Source: Verrucomicrobiia bacterium (GTDB lineage: Bacteria > Verrucomicrobiota > Verrucomicrobiia > Verrucomicrobiales > DEV007). Taken from it: a DNA stretch of 64,000 nt. The notes beneath the pieces were generated by a model, which did no database searches, was not told the origin of the DNA, and was given only the letters and a program-made list of their open reading frames with translations. Below, piece after piece: positions 28,368-35,982 of the stretch; the stretch's first letter is position 1, and every line of letters starts with the position of its first letter. The stretch is taken from the NCBI GenBank assembly GCA_030425385.1, contig JAUIAH010000020.1, positions 1 through 64,000 on the forward strand. Direction: 5' to 3'. The position numbers were made by a program, and so were the translations under genes.

Positions 28368-29306
28368 ATGAACCGCCCCCTTCTCTTCGCGATCTCCCTT
28401 TCCTTGACGACTGCTGGCATCTCTCTGGCACAGACCGATCCGCAACGTCTTCAGCATGAACCCACAGCCCCTGTGGACGCCACCACCACCTCCAAATGGG
28501 GACGTCATCTCATCACGGAGCCACCTGCGGCCCTGGGACTCGATCCATTCTATCATAAATACATCGACGTGGGAGGGTATCCCGTGGTGAGCTCGGAGAA
28601 GGTCTCCGACTATGCGCTGCTAGAAGCCGCCTACTTGATCGAGGCGATGTTAGCGAAACGCCCTGACATTCTTCGCGCTCTCGGCGACACGCAATCGCGC
28701 ATGACCGTGATGGCCTACAATGAATTCACCACCGACGTGCCGGAGCACGCGCGCCTGGGCAAGAATGAGGGCGGCAAATCCTCCGACTGGTGGGACCGTC
28801 GGGCACGTGGCCTCGGAGGAAGCAAGACCGATCCTGTCGCCAGCTGTGGCGAAGAGAATCTGCTCTGCTTTGAGGGGGATCCCTACCACCACGAGAACCT
28901 CCTCATCCACGAGTTCGCCCACACCATTCATCTCCGTGGCATGAATCACCTGGACCCAACCTTTGATGATCGCTTGAAGGAAGCCTACGAGAAAGCCATG
29001 ACGAAAGAGTTATGGAAAGGCAAATACGCCGCTACCAATCACCACGAGTACTTTGCCGAAGGCGTGCAATCCTGGTTCAACAACAATCGCCCACCCGATC
29101 ACGATCACAACCATGTGGACACCCGTGAAGAATTGTTAGATTACGATCCGGTTCTCGCCGAAATGGTTCGGGAAGTCTTCCGCGACACCCAATTCGACTA
29201 CGTCCGCCCTCCCGAGCGGAAAGAGAAGGCCCATCTCACGGGCTACGACTTTAGTGGTTCCCCCACCTTCAAATGGCCCAAGCGCCTCAAGTTCGCGCTC
29301 GATTGA
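28368..29306 (+). CDS. Secreted HExxH zinc-metalloprotease-like protein
   Basis: Starting at the ATG at 28368 gives a 312-aa protein with a signal peptide (FAISLSLTTAGISLAQ); the longer frame would run through the terminator. The zinc motif HEFAH is at residues 181-185 (LLIHEFAHTIHLRGM). About 41 residues later comes HHEYFAEGVQSWF, whose Glu227 or Glu231 is a good third ligand candidate. This spacing resembles the anthrax-lethal-factor-like metalloprotease fold. Two conserved-looking Cys lie at SCGEENLLCF. It probably acts outside the inner membrane. The substrate is unknown, but the neighbouring secreted giants are candidates for processing (inferred). Confidence 0.75.
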   Translation: MNRPLLFAISLSLTTAGISLAQTDPQRLQHEPTAPVDATTTSKWGRHLITEPPAALGLDPFYHKYIDVGGYPVVSSEKVSDYALLEAAYLIEAMLAKRPDILRALGDTQSRMTVMAYNEFTTDVPEHARLGKNEGGKSSDWWDRRARGLGGSKTDPVASCGEENLLCFEGDPYHHENLLIHEFAHTIHLRGMNHLDPTFDDRLKEAYEKAMTKELWKGKYAATNHHEYFAEGVQSWFNNNRPPDHDHNHVDTREELLDYDPVLAEMVREVFRDTQFDYVRPPERKEKAHLTGYDFSGSPTFKWPKRLKFALD

Positions 29307-29326
29307 AGGAAGATGCCCATCGCGTA

Positions 29327-29920
29327 TCACCGCCCGATGGCATGGTGTGATTGGCGGTAGAATTCGTACCAATGCTTCCATTCATCGGAGGGGCCATCGA
29401 TCACGAAATCACCTAACAGAGGCACCAACACTTGCAATTGGGCATAGACTTCGAGGTAGGCGTCTAACGGTTTCTCATGGGGATCGGGAACGTCGAGCCC
29501 GCGTTCCGCTTCATCAGGGCTGAAATCGCGCGCCAGGTAGACCTTTCCGCGGGCGTTGGGGTAGCGCTGAAGGATGGTCTTAAGATGAACATCACCCATC
29601 ACGAAGATGTAGTTTGCCCGGTCGACATAGGCCGATGAGATCTTGTGCGTGACGAGCCCATCCGTGCTGTAACCGTGCGTCTGCAAGACTGTCAGAGCTT
29701 CTGGCGTGGGCGAGAAACCGGGCACACTCTTGGTCCCGCAAGAAGCCACGGTAATCTCGGGCCATTCTTGCACTTCATGTCGAAACATTGCCTCCGCCAT
29801 GGGGCTGCGACTGAGGTTGGCCGTGCACACAAAGACGACCAACGTGTTGCCCTCTGGGACGTCCAACGGAAAGGCCTCCGCCTCTTTCCCAGACTTCTTG
29901 CCTTTTAACCAACCGAACAT
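29327..29920 (-). CDS. Low-molecular-weight protein tyrosine phosphatase
   Basis: The ATG at 29920 (MFGWLKGKKSG) is preferred over a 20-codon upstream extension; the product is 197 aa. The P-loop C-x5-R is at Cys32-Arg38 (VFVCTANLSRSPMAEAM), and the acid Asp is in LDVPDPHEKPLDAY. The rest follows the LMW-PTP order, including YIFVMGDVH and YLARDF. The N-terminal basic extension is not part of the domain. These enzymes remove phosphate from Tyr residues, often on exopolysaccharide-related kinases; some relatives act on protein arginine phosphate or arsenate. No tyrosine kinase lies beside it, so its partner is unknown. It is convergent with the metalloprotease-like gene. Confidence 0.88.
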   Translation of the reverse strand: MFGWLKGKKSGKEAEAFPLDVPEGNTLVVFVCTANLSRSPMAEAMFRHEVQEWPEITVASCGTKSVPGFSPTPEALTVLQTHGYSTDGLVTHKISSAYVDRANYIFVMGDVHLKTILQRYPNARGKVYLARDFSPDEAERGLDVPDPHEKPLDAYLEVYAQLQVLVPLLGDFVIDGPSDEWKHWYEFYRQSHHAIGR

Positions 29921-30003
29921 GCTGCATTCAAGCGAACGCCAGCGCCCCCTGTCAATGCCGCGAATGTCACGGTGGCGCAAGGCAGCGCCGCCTCACGTCC
30001 TAC

Positions 30004-30234
30004 TCACCGGCGTTGCTTCGCCAGGCCCAGCACGCCGAGCACGATCATCGCAATGCCCACGAGGGCGAAGGCGAGGACGATGAGGTTCAGAGTGGATGGG
30101 GCAATCTCGCGGCCCCACAACAGGAGCGTGGCTCCAGCTTCCATCGCCTCTTCGTTGGACGGTTCTGCTTTGGATTTGATGACAACGGAACCGATGAGAA
30201 CGGCAATGCCGAGGATGACACGGATGAGATTCAT
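30004..30234 (-). CDS. Small two-span membrane protein
   Basis: A 76-aa protein with two hydrophobic segments: VILGIAVLIGSVVI near the N-terminus and LNLIVLAFALVGIAMIVLGVLGLA before a basic end (KQRR). A loop of about 25 residues between them is acidic. It resembles small DUF3185-type proteins in layout, but I cannot confirm the family. Its ATG overlaps the stop of the upstream pseudokinase gene (ATGA at 30231-30234), so translation of the two is probably coupled and they may work together at the membrane. Confidence 0.7.
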   Translation of the reverse strand: MNLIRVILGIAVLIGSVVIKSKAEPSNEEAMEAGATLLLWGREIAPSTLNLIVLAFALVGIAMIVLGVLGLAKQRR

Positions 30235-32798
30235 GAGGAGGAATCGTTCGTTTTCACAGGAGCACTGGTGCGGAGGGCCTCCAATGCATCGCGGATGCGA
30301 CCATCCTTAGGCCGTTTGCTCACCAGACTCTGAAGAATCTGCTCGGCGCGCGCAAGATATTCTTGGGCTTTGCTAGCCTCTTGCGCCATCTCCAGAGCAT
30401 GCCCATGACCCACGAGGACAGCCGCCCGACGGAACTCGTAGACATGATCGGGAACACCCGGCGACGCCGTTCCATCATCGATCTTTCTAAAGAGAGCCTC
30501 TGCCGTGTCGAACCGGGCCACCCCGCCTTTCGTATCCTTCACATCAAGGAGGAAATCCCCCTCCATCGCGGTAACCAAGGCGAGGTGATAGGTCACATCC
30601 GCATCTTGTGGCTGTTCCTTATGGAGCTCTGTCAGGACGGTGATCGCCTGACTGAGATTCTCCACGGCTTCTTCGCGTTCACCGCCGTCACGTGCCATGG
30701 CGGCGAGGTCGACAAAGACGAGCGCAAGGTAGAATTGATAATTGCGATTGGCCTCATCGTTAGTCAACAGCAATTTGAGCAACTCTAACATCGCCTTACG
30801 CGCATCAGCAGCCACCTCAGAATCCCCCTTCTCTTGGAAGGCCAATTCGCCTAGATAATAGTAACAGCGCGCGAGTTGAAATCGATACTCTGGGATCTGT
30901 GGCTTCTGATCCATCAGTCGCGAATAGCCCTGACTGGCTAACTGAAAAGCTTCCCACGCCTCGATCCCCTCATTCTCCCACACGCGAATGAGGCCCACTT
31001 CGAACTGGCACCTCGCGAGGTAATACTCGTCCTCTTCACGAGCGTCGCCGCTCTGTGCCAAGGACTCGAGCACTTGCATAGCACTCTGCTGGCTTCGCAG
31101 TGCCTGCTCAAGATCACCGCTGCGAGCCAACTGTTGCCCGTAGAAGAAGAGCGCCTTGCCAAACTTTCGCTTGAGATTGAGATTCTTGGGGTCGGCCGTG
31201 ACCAGGCGATTGTAGACCTTCACACTTTCCTGAAGGGATTGGAGGGCTCCCCCCCGCATCCCGGCTAACATCTTTGCTTTACCGGCTTCCAACTGCGCAC
31301 CGGCCAGAGTCTCCTGGACTTCTTGGACCTGACTTTGTTGATCTGCCAGGGTTTGAATTTCTCCCACCAAGGCATTTAACATGGATGCGGCTTTCTCCGG
31401 CTCACCGAGTTGCGCCTCGATGCGTGCCAGGCCCAATTGCGCACGGAGACGTTCCACGATCAGAGTGGGATCGCCCTCGGCGGTCCGCAGCACCCGTTCG
31501 TAGTGCTCCTGCGCGGAACTGAGATAACCATCGATCGATTGATATTCTGGCGAATTGGGATTCTTCGCGTTGAGGAGAAACTCCAAGAACGCGTCTGCCG
31601 TCGCTTGAGAATAGGTGAGATTGCTCTTGAGACGCACCGCATCGTTGAGCGCTCTTTCCTCTCTCGCCTGCGATTCGGACACTTCACGCGTGGCGGCGCT
31701 TTGGATCTCCTTGATCTCTTTGCGACGCTTGGACAAGCGCGTTTCCGACGTGATATTGAACAGGAAGGAAACGATCAATCCGCCTAACAATAAGGCGGCG
31801 ATCTTGCGATATTGCGCAAAGCGTTTCTCGCTTGTCTCCGCTTTGTCACTGAGTGCCCGCTCACGCTCCTGCGCTTCCCGCCGTTCCAAGGCCAGCTTCT
31901 CTTCGCGATCGATCCGTTTGAAATGATCGAGCACATCACGAAGATCCGCGTAGCGATCGGCGGGATCTAGCTGCAAGCACTTCTCCAAAACCCGCTGACG
32001 CTGCTCGGCAAAGCCGTCCTGCGTTCCTGGCCACGACACTTCCGGTTGCCCAGAGATGACATCGGCGTAGGCCAGTGGATGAAAGGCAACGGCACCCTCA
32101 CGCATACGCGAAATCCACTGATTCCCCCGTGGGAACTGTCGATAAAGCATGCGGTAAGCGGTCGCACCGAAAGCATACACGTCCCAACGTGTCCCCTGCC
32201 CTTCGTACATTTCTTGAGGAGCACGGAGCTGCTCCGGTGGGGCATAGAGATAGCTCTCACTGAAATCGATGTGGCTGATTTCCGCGACCCATCCTTGTGC
32301 GAAGTCTGTCACTTTCACCTCGGGCCGATCGGGATCGGCGACCATGATGTTGCGCGGATTCAAGCTGGCGTGGACCACTCCGTGCCGGTGCAGGTGGGCG
32401 CCGGCTTCGTTGACCTGACGAATGATGTCCCAGGCCAACTCGGGATCCATGCTCCCGCACTGCCCCTCCAGACTATACCCCTGCTGTTCCCCCTCCTTGG
32501 TGGTATGGGTGTGGAGGCTGGTGACCACATAGAGCGGCCGTCCATCCACCGCGAAGTCGATGATATCGACGACATTGGGATGCGGAGGCACTCGCCGCAA
32601 TCTGCTAACACTATAACCAATAAGCTGTCGATTGACCGCAAGCCGTTTGAGGATCTTGAGCGCCACCGGACGGTCGCCTTGCTTGGCCGCATAGACTTGG
32701 CCCGTGGCACCTTCGCCGAGAAAGGCCGTGTACTCGTAGTCCTTGATCGGCGGAAGGTTCATCGCAGAAGACGTTGGCATATCCTTGGGAGGTTCCAT
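30231..32798 (-). CDS. Membrane-anchored TPR pseudokinase
   Basis: An 855-aa Hanks-type kinase fold with the catalytic residues lost. It keeps a Gly loop (GEGATG, 28-33), VALK Lys48 and an activation-segment YAPPEQL. The HRDLKPxN loop reads HASLNPRN (143-150), so the catalytic Asp is Ser145 and the following Lys is Asn. DFG reads DFA (165-167), with the metal-binding Asp kept. It could bind ATP but should not phosphorylate in the usual way. After a coiled stretch comes one membrane span (about 332-352, LLLGGLIVSFLF), another coiled region, and about 450 residues of TPR-like helices (GDLEQALRSQQSAMQVLESL and similar). It is coupled to the small membrane protein by a 4-nt overlap. A scaffold or sensor role is inferred. 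Confidence 0.85.
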   Translation of the reverse strand: MEPPKDMPTSSAMNLPPIKDYEYTAFLGEGATGQVYAAKQGDRPVALKILKRLAVNRQLIGYSVSRLRRVPPHPNVVDIIDFAVDGRPLYVVTSLHTHTTKEGEQQGYSLEGQCGSMDPELAWDIIRQVNEAGAHLHRHGVVHASLNPRNIMVADPDRPEVKVTDFAQGWVAEISHIDFSESYLYAPPEQLRAPQEMYEGQGTRWDVYAFGATAYRMLYRQFPRGNQWISRMREGAVAFHPLAYADVISGQPEVSWPGTQDGFAEQRQRVLEKCLQLDPADRYADLRDVLDHFKRIDREEKLALERREAQERERALSDKAETSEKRFAQYRKIAALLLGGLIVSFLFNITSETRLSKRRKEIKEIQSAATREVSESQAREERALNDAVRLKSNLTYSQATADAFLEFLLNAKNPNSPEYQSIDGYLSSAQEHYERVLRTAEGDPTLIVERLRAQLGLARIEAQLGEPEKAASMLNALVGEIQTLADQQSQVQEVQETLAGAQLEAGKAKMLAGMRGGALQSLQESVKVYNRLVTADPKNLNLKRKFGKALFFYGQQLARSGDLEQALRSQQSAMQVLESLAQSGDAREEDEYYLARCQFEVGLIRVWENEGIEAWEAFQLASQGYSRLMDQKPQIPEYRFQLARCYYYLGELAFQEKGDSEVAADARKAMLELLKLLLTNDEANRNYQFYLALVFVDLAAMARDGGEREEAVENLSQAITVLTELHKEQPQDADVTYHLALVTAMEGDFLLDVKDTKGGVARFDTAEALFRKIDDGTASPGVPDHVYEFRRAAVLVGHGHALEMAQEASKAQEYLARAEQILQSLVSKRPKDGRIRDALEALRTSAPVKTNDSSS

Positions 32799-32834
32799 TT
32801 ACCAGGAGAACTAGATATTCCACATTAGGAACCG

Positions 32835-32869
32835 CTGAGTCCAACAGATTGGCTGGCCAATCTTCTCAG
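32835..32869. promoter_or_regulatory. Inverted repeat upstream of the pseudokinase gene
   Basis: AGATTGGC (32846-32853) and GCCAATCT (32856-32863) form a near-continuous palindrome around a 2-nt centre. An outer CTGAG/CTCAG pair (32835-32839, 32865-32869) flanks it. It lies between the MBL-hydrolase stop and the pseudokinase start on the minus strand. With no T run it fits an operator or an mRNA hairpin better than a terminator. Confidence 0.4.
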
Positions 32870-32927
32870 GATTCTCGCTCCTGCAACTCATAACGGTCAC
32901 CGCCACCAACGCTGCGAAACGGAACCG

Positions 32928-33545
32928 CTACGCGCGCACGAACGGATTGGACCGTTTCTCCGCGCCGATGGTCGTTGGAGCCCCGTGCCCCGGGTAGATC
33001 TGGAGGTCGTCATCGAGCTCGTAGAGCTTCTCTCGAATCCCGCGCCGCAGCAAGGCGCCATCACCGCCTGGGAGGTCATCGCGACCAATGCCCATTTGAA
33101 AGAGAACATCGCCTCCGAAGAGAACACCTGTTCCCTCAGGGGCGAAGGTCACGCTGTCCGGGGAGTGGCCGGGGATGTGCAGCACGTCAAAGGCCGTGCC
33201 TGCAAGGGTCAGGGGTTCCCCTTCGACCACGTGGTGATCCACAGAATAGGGGCGGACTTGGAGGCTGGGGCCCGCCGAGGCCAGCATGGCCTCGAGAGTC
33301 AACTCCGGCGTGGGATCAGTGAAGGCGTAGGTGGGGCATTTCCACCCTTCCTGCACAGCAGCCGCGTCCAGGACGTGATCAAAGTGGGCGTGTGTGAGCA
33401 AGAGCGCATCGACAGACGCGCCGCGCGCGCGCAGCCAATCGACGATGCCATCGGGAGCATCGATGAGGATTTGAGCGTCATTGAGATGGCAAAGATAGCC
33501 GTTCGTTTCGGCGATTCCGCCCGTGTAGGTTGCGATGTCCAGCAT
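32928..33545 (-). CDS. Metallo-beta-lactamase-fold hydrolase (glyoxalase II-like)
   Basis: A 205-aa cytoplasmic protein with the complete metal site of the MBL fold: THAHFDH at 51-57, HIPGHSPDS, FGGDVLF and YPGHG. The length and ligand order match short glyoxalase II-like or persulfide-dioxygenase-like hydrolases that release an acid from a thioester. The exact substrate cannot be read from sequence. It starts about 90 nt from the divergent Prc protease gene and is followed by the pseudokinase gene after a 129-nt gap with an inverted repeat. Confidence 0.85.
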   Translation of the reverse strand: MLDIATYTGGIAETNGYLCHLNDAQILIDAPDGIVDWLRARGASVDALLLTHAHFDHVLDAAAVQEGWKCPTYAFTDPTPELTLEAMLASAGPSLQVRPYSVDHHVVEGEPLTLAGTAFDVLHIPGHSPDSVTFAPEGTGVLFGGDVLFQMGIGRDDLPGGDGALLRRGIREKLYELDDDLQIYPGHGAPTTIGAEKRSNPFVRA

Positions 33546-33637
33546 GGAAATATGAAATGAAGAGATGGACTTTCCAGGCTTACTGGAGGAGGATTCCGCG
33601 CAGTAGCAACTCCAAAACCAAGCTACGGACTTTGTTT

Positions 33638-35923
33638 ATGAGAACCCCTAGGAAATCTCTGCTTCTTCTCACGCTTCTCAGTGTCGGTGCCATGGCACTG
33701 CCACCAGCAGCCACAGCGGCCACGGACTTCGGCGATGTGGCGATGCGAGTGGCTTACATGCTTCGCAATCGGCATTATTCGCGGACGAATTTCGACGATG
33801 CCATGTCGAAGCGGGTCTTTGAGAACTACCTCGAATACCTCGACTTCAATCGGATGTATTTCACGGAACAAGACATCAACGAGTTCCGCGAGAAATACGA
33901 GACGTCGCTCGATGACAAGGTCTTCTCCGTGAATATCAATCCAGCTCATGAAATGCATGAGCGGCGGTTGCAACGCGTTGAGGAACGGGTGGCCAAGATT
34001 GAGAAAGAGTTAGCGGAAGGCAAATTCACCTTCGAAACGGATCGCGTGGTCAAACAAACTCGCAAGGAAGCCGATTGGCCCAAGGACATGGCGGAGGCTG
34101 ATCAATTGTGGCACGACATCTTGGAGGCTGAACTCCTGCAAGAGAAGCTCCGCATCGAGGGTCTGGAAGAATCCGAGGCCGAGGAGGATGACGATAATGA
34201 GACTCCTGAAGCCAACGAGGAGGAAGAAGAGGAAACGCCCGAGCAGAAGATTCTCAAACGCTACACCCGCTTCCTCGAGAGCATCAAACAAGAGGAAGAG
34301 GAAGACGTGGCCAATCTCTTCCTGACCGCGTTGGCGACCGCCTACGACCCGCATTCCGAGTATTTCTCACAGTCGGAGCTCGATAGTTTCCAGACGAACA
34401 TGAAGAAGAAGCTCCAAGGCATCGGCGCGCTTCTCAGCATGCGCGACAGCCGCGTGGCAGAAATTCAGGGCATCGTTGTGGGTGGGCCCGCTGACAAGGC
34501 AGATAACCTCCACGTGGGCGATCGGATCACCGCCGTAGGCGAAGGAGACGATGGCGAATTGGTCGACGTGACCTACATGAAGCTCCAGAAAGTGGTGGAT
34601 CTCATCCGTGGCGAACGCGGCACCAAGGTCCGCCTGAAGATTATCCCGGCCGATGCCGCTGATGAGTCTCAGACCCAGATGATCGAGATCGTTCGCGATG
34701 AGGTGAAGCTGAAGGACAAGCTCGCCACGGCGGAATTGATCGAAATGAAAGGCCACGACAATGCTGAGCGCCGCATTGGATGGATCCATCTACCCTCATT
34801 CTACGCGGACATGGAGGGCGGCTCTACCAGCATGACCAAAGACGTGATTCGTTTGCTAGAGCGCCTCCAGAAGGAAGGGATCGACGCGCTCGTGGTGGAT
34901 GTGCGCGGCAATGGTGGCGGTTCCCTCGATGAAGCGATCAAGATGACCGGTCTCTTTGTCCCCCGCGGTCCCATTGTCCAATCGAAGGATTTCAAGAACG
35001 AGATGGAGCCTCGTTTCTCTCGTCGACCCGAGCCGGTCTACGATGGACCCTTGGTGATTCTGCAAGACCGCATCAGCGCTTCTGCTAGTGAGATTCTCGC
35101 AGCGGCGCTTCAGGATTACAACCGTGCCCTGATCGTGGGTGGCAACAGTTTCGGCAAAGGAACGGTGCAGACCATCTATCCTGTCTCCAAGCGTCTCCCC
35201 TTCTTTGCGGACAAGTCCCGTGCGGGCGCTGTGAAGGTGACCATTCAGAAATTCTACCGGATCTCTGGCGGCTCGACCCAAGAGCGCGGTGTGATTCCCG
35301 ATGTCACTCTACCATCCATCTATGATGTGTTAGAGCGAGGTGAAGCATCGCTTAAATTCCCCTTGGCCTGGGATGAAGTCGCCAAGCTCCGTTACAATCC
35401 GACACAGAAGGAAGGCGGCTTTCCCGTCTCCGAGCTTCAGAAGCGTTCTGATAGTCGCGTGGAAGAAGACCTCGATTTCCAGTATCTCCGTGAGGACATG
35501 AATCGCCTCAAGAAGCAGCTCGATGAGAACGCGATTTCCTTGAACATTGAGAAGCGCCGCGCCGAGAATGAGAAGACCCGTGATCGCACAAAGACTCGCA
35601 ATGCGAAACGTCGCGAGGTCTACGCCACGATGGAGGCGGAACAGGGAGAGGCGTTAAAGGTCTACAAACTGACCTTGGACAACGTGGACGCTGCTGGGCT
35701 CACGTTGGCCGCTGATTTCACCGATGAAGAGAATACTGGCTTTCGCCTCGGCAAAGATGAAGACGAAGATGAGAACCCTGACAAAACGCCAGATTACCCC
35801 TTCGATCTCGATCCCATGAAGCGGGAGACTCTGCACATTGTCGATGATTTGCTAGCAATCACGGGCCGCCCAGAGACCGCTGCCGTCGACACCGCGCCAG
35901 CGAACGAACCTGCCAAGAACTGA
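33638..35923 (+). CDS. prc: Carboxy-terminal processing protease (Prc/Tsp family)
   Basis: From the ATG at 33638 (MRTPRKSLLLLTLLSVGAMA) the product is 761 aa with a signal peptide; the longer frame overlaps the divergent MBL gene. Domain order is that of tail-specific proteases: an N-terminal helical domain, a PDZ domain (VGGPADKADNLHVGDRI), the S41 peptidase core and a C-terminal DUF3340-type region. By alignment with the E. coli spacing the dyad is Ser482 (in RISASASE) and Lys507 (NSFGKGTVQT). A VDVRGNGGGSLDEAI motif precedes it. An acidic low-complexity insertion (EEDDDNETPEANEEEEEE) near residue 180-200 is unusual. It should degrade or trim periplasmic proteins from their C-termini, which is relevant to the many exported giants nearby. 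Confidence 0.93.
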   Translation: MRTPRKSLLLLTLLSVGAMALPPAATAATDFGDVAMRVAYMLRNRHYSRTNFDDAMSKRVFENYLEYLDFNRMYFTEQDINEFREKYETSLDDKVFSVNINPAHEMHERRLQRVEERVAKIEKELAEGKFTFETDRVVKQTRKEADWPKDMAEADQLWHDILEAELLQEKLRIEGLEESEAEEDDDNETPEANEEEEEETPEQKILKRYTRFLESIKQEEEEDVANLFLTALATAYDPHSEYFSQSELDSFQTNMKKKLQGIGALLSMRDSRVAEIQGIVVGGPADKADNLHVGDRITAVGEGDDGELVDVTYMKLQKVVDLIRGERGTKVRLKIIPADAADESQTQMIEIVRDEVKLKDKLATAELIEMKGHDNAERRIGWIHLPSFYADMEGGSTSMTKDVIRLLERLQKEGIDALVVDVRGNGGGSLDEAIKMTGLFVPRGPIVQSKDFKNEMEPRFSRRPEPVYDGPLVILQDRISASASEILAAALQDYNRALIVGGNSFGKGTVQTIYPVSKRLPFFADKSRAGAVKVTIQKFYRISGGSTQERGVIPDVTLPSIYDVLERGEASLKFPLAWDEVAKLRYNPTQKEGGFPVSELQKRSDSRVEEDLDFQYLREDMNRLKKQLDENAISLNIEKRRAENEKTRDRTKTRNAKRREVYATMEAEQGEALKVYKLTLDNVDAAGLTLAADFTDEENTGFRLGKDEDEDENPDKTPDYPFDLDPMKRETLHIVDDLLAITGRPETAAVDTAPANEPAKN

Positions 35924-35982
35924 CGGAACGCGCTTGGTGCGCGCCGCCATTTCCCTCAACCTCGGCCGTCACTCTTCGGTCG

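Noticed and set aside
29313-29341. CATCG ... CGATG dyad at the convergent ends of the metalloprotease and phosphatase genes
   Set aside because: The stem is short and interrupted and has no T run on either strand, so it is too weak to call a terminator.
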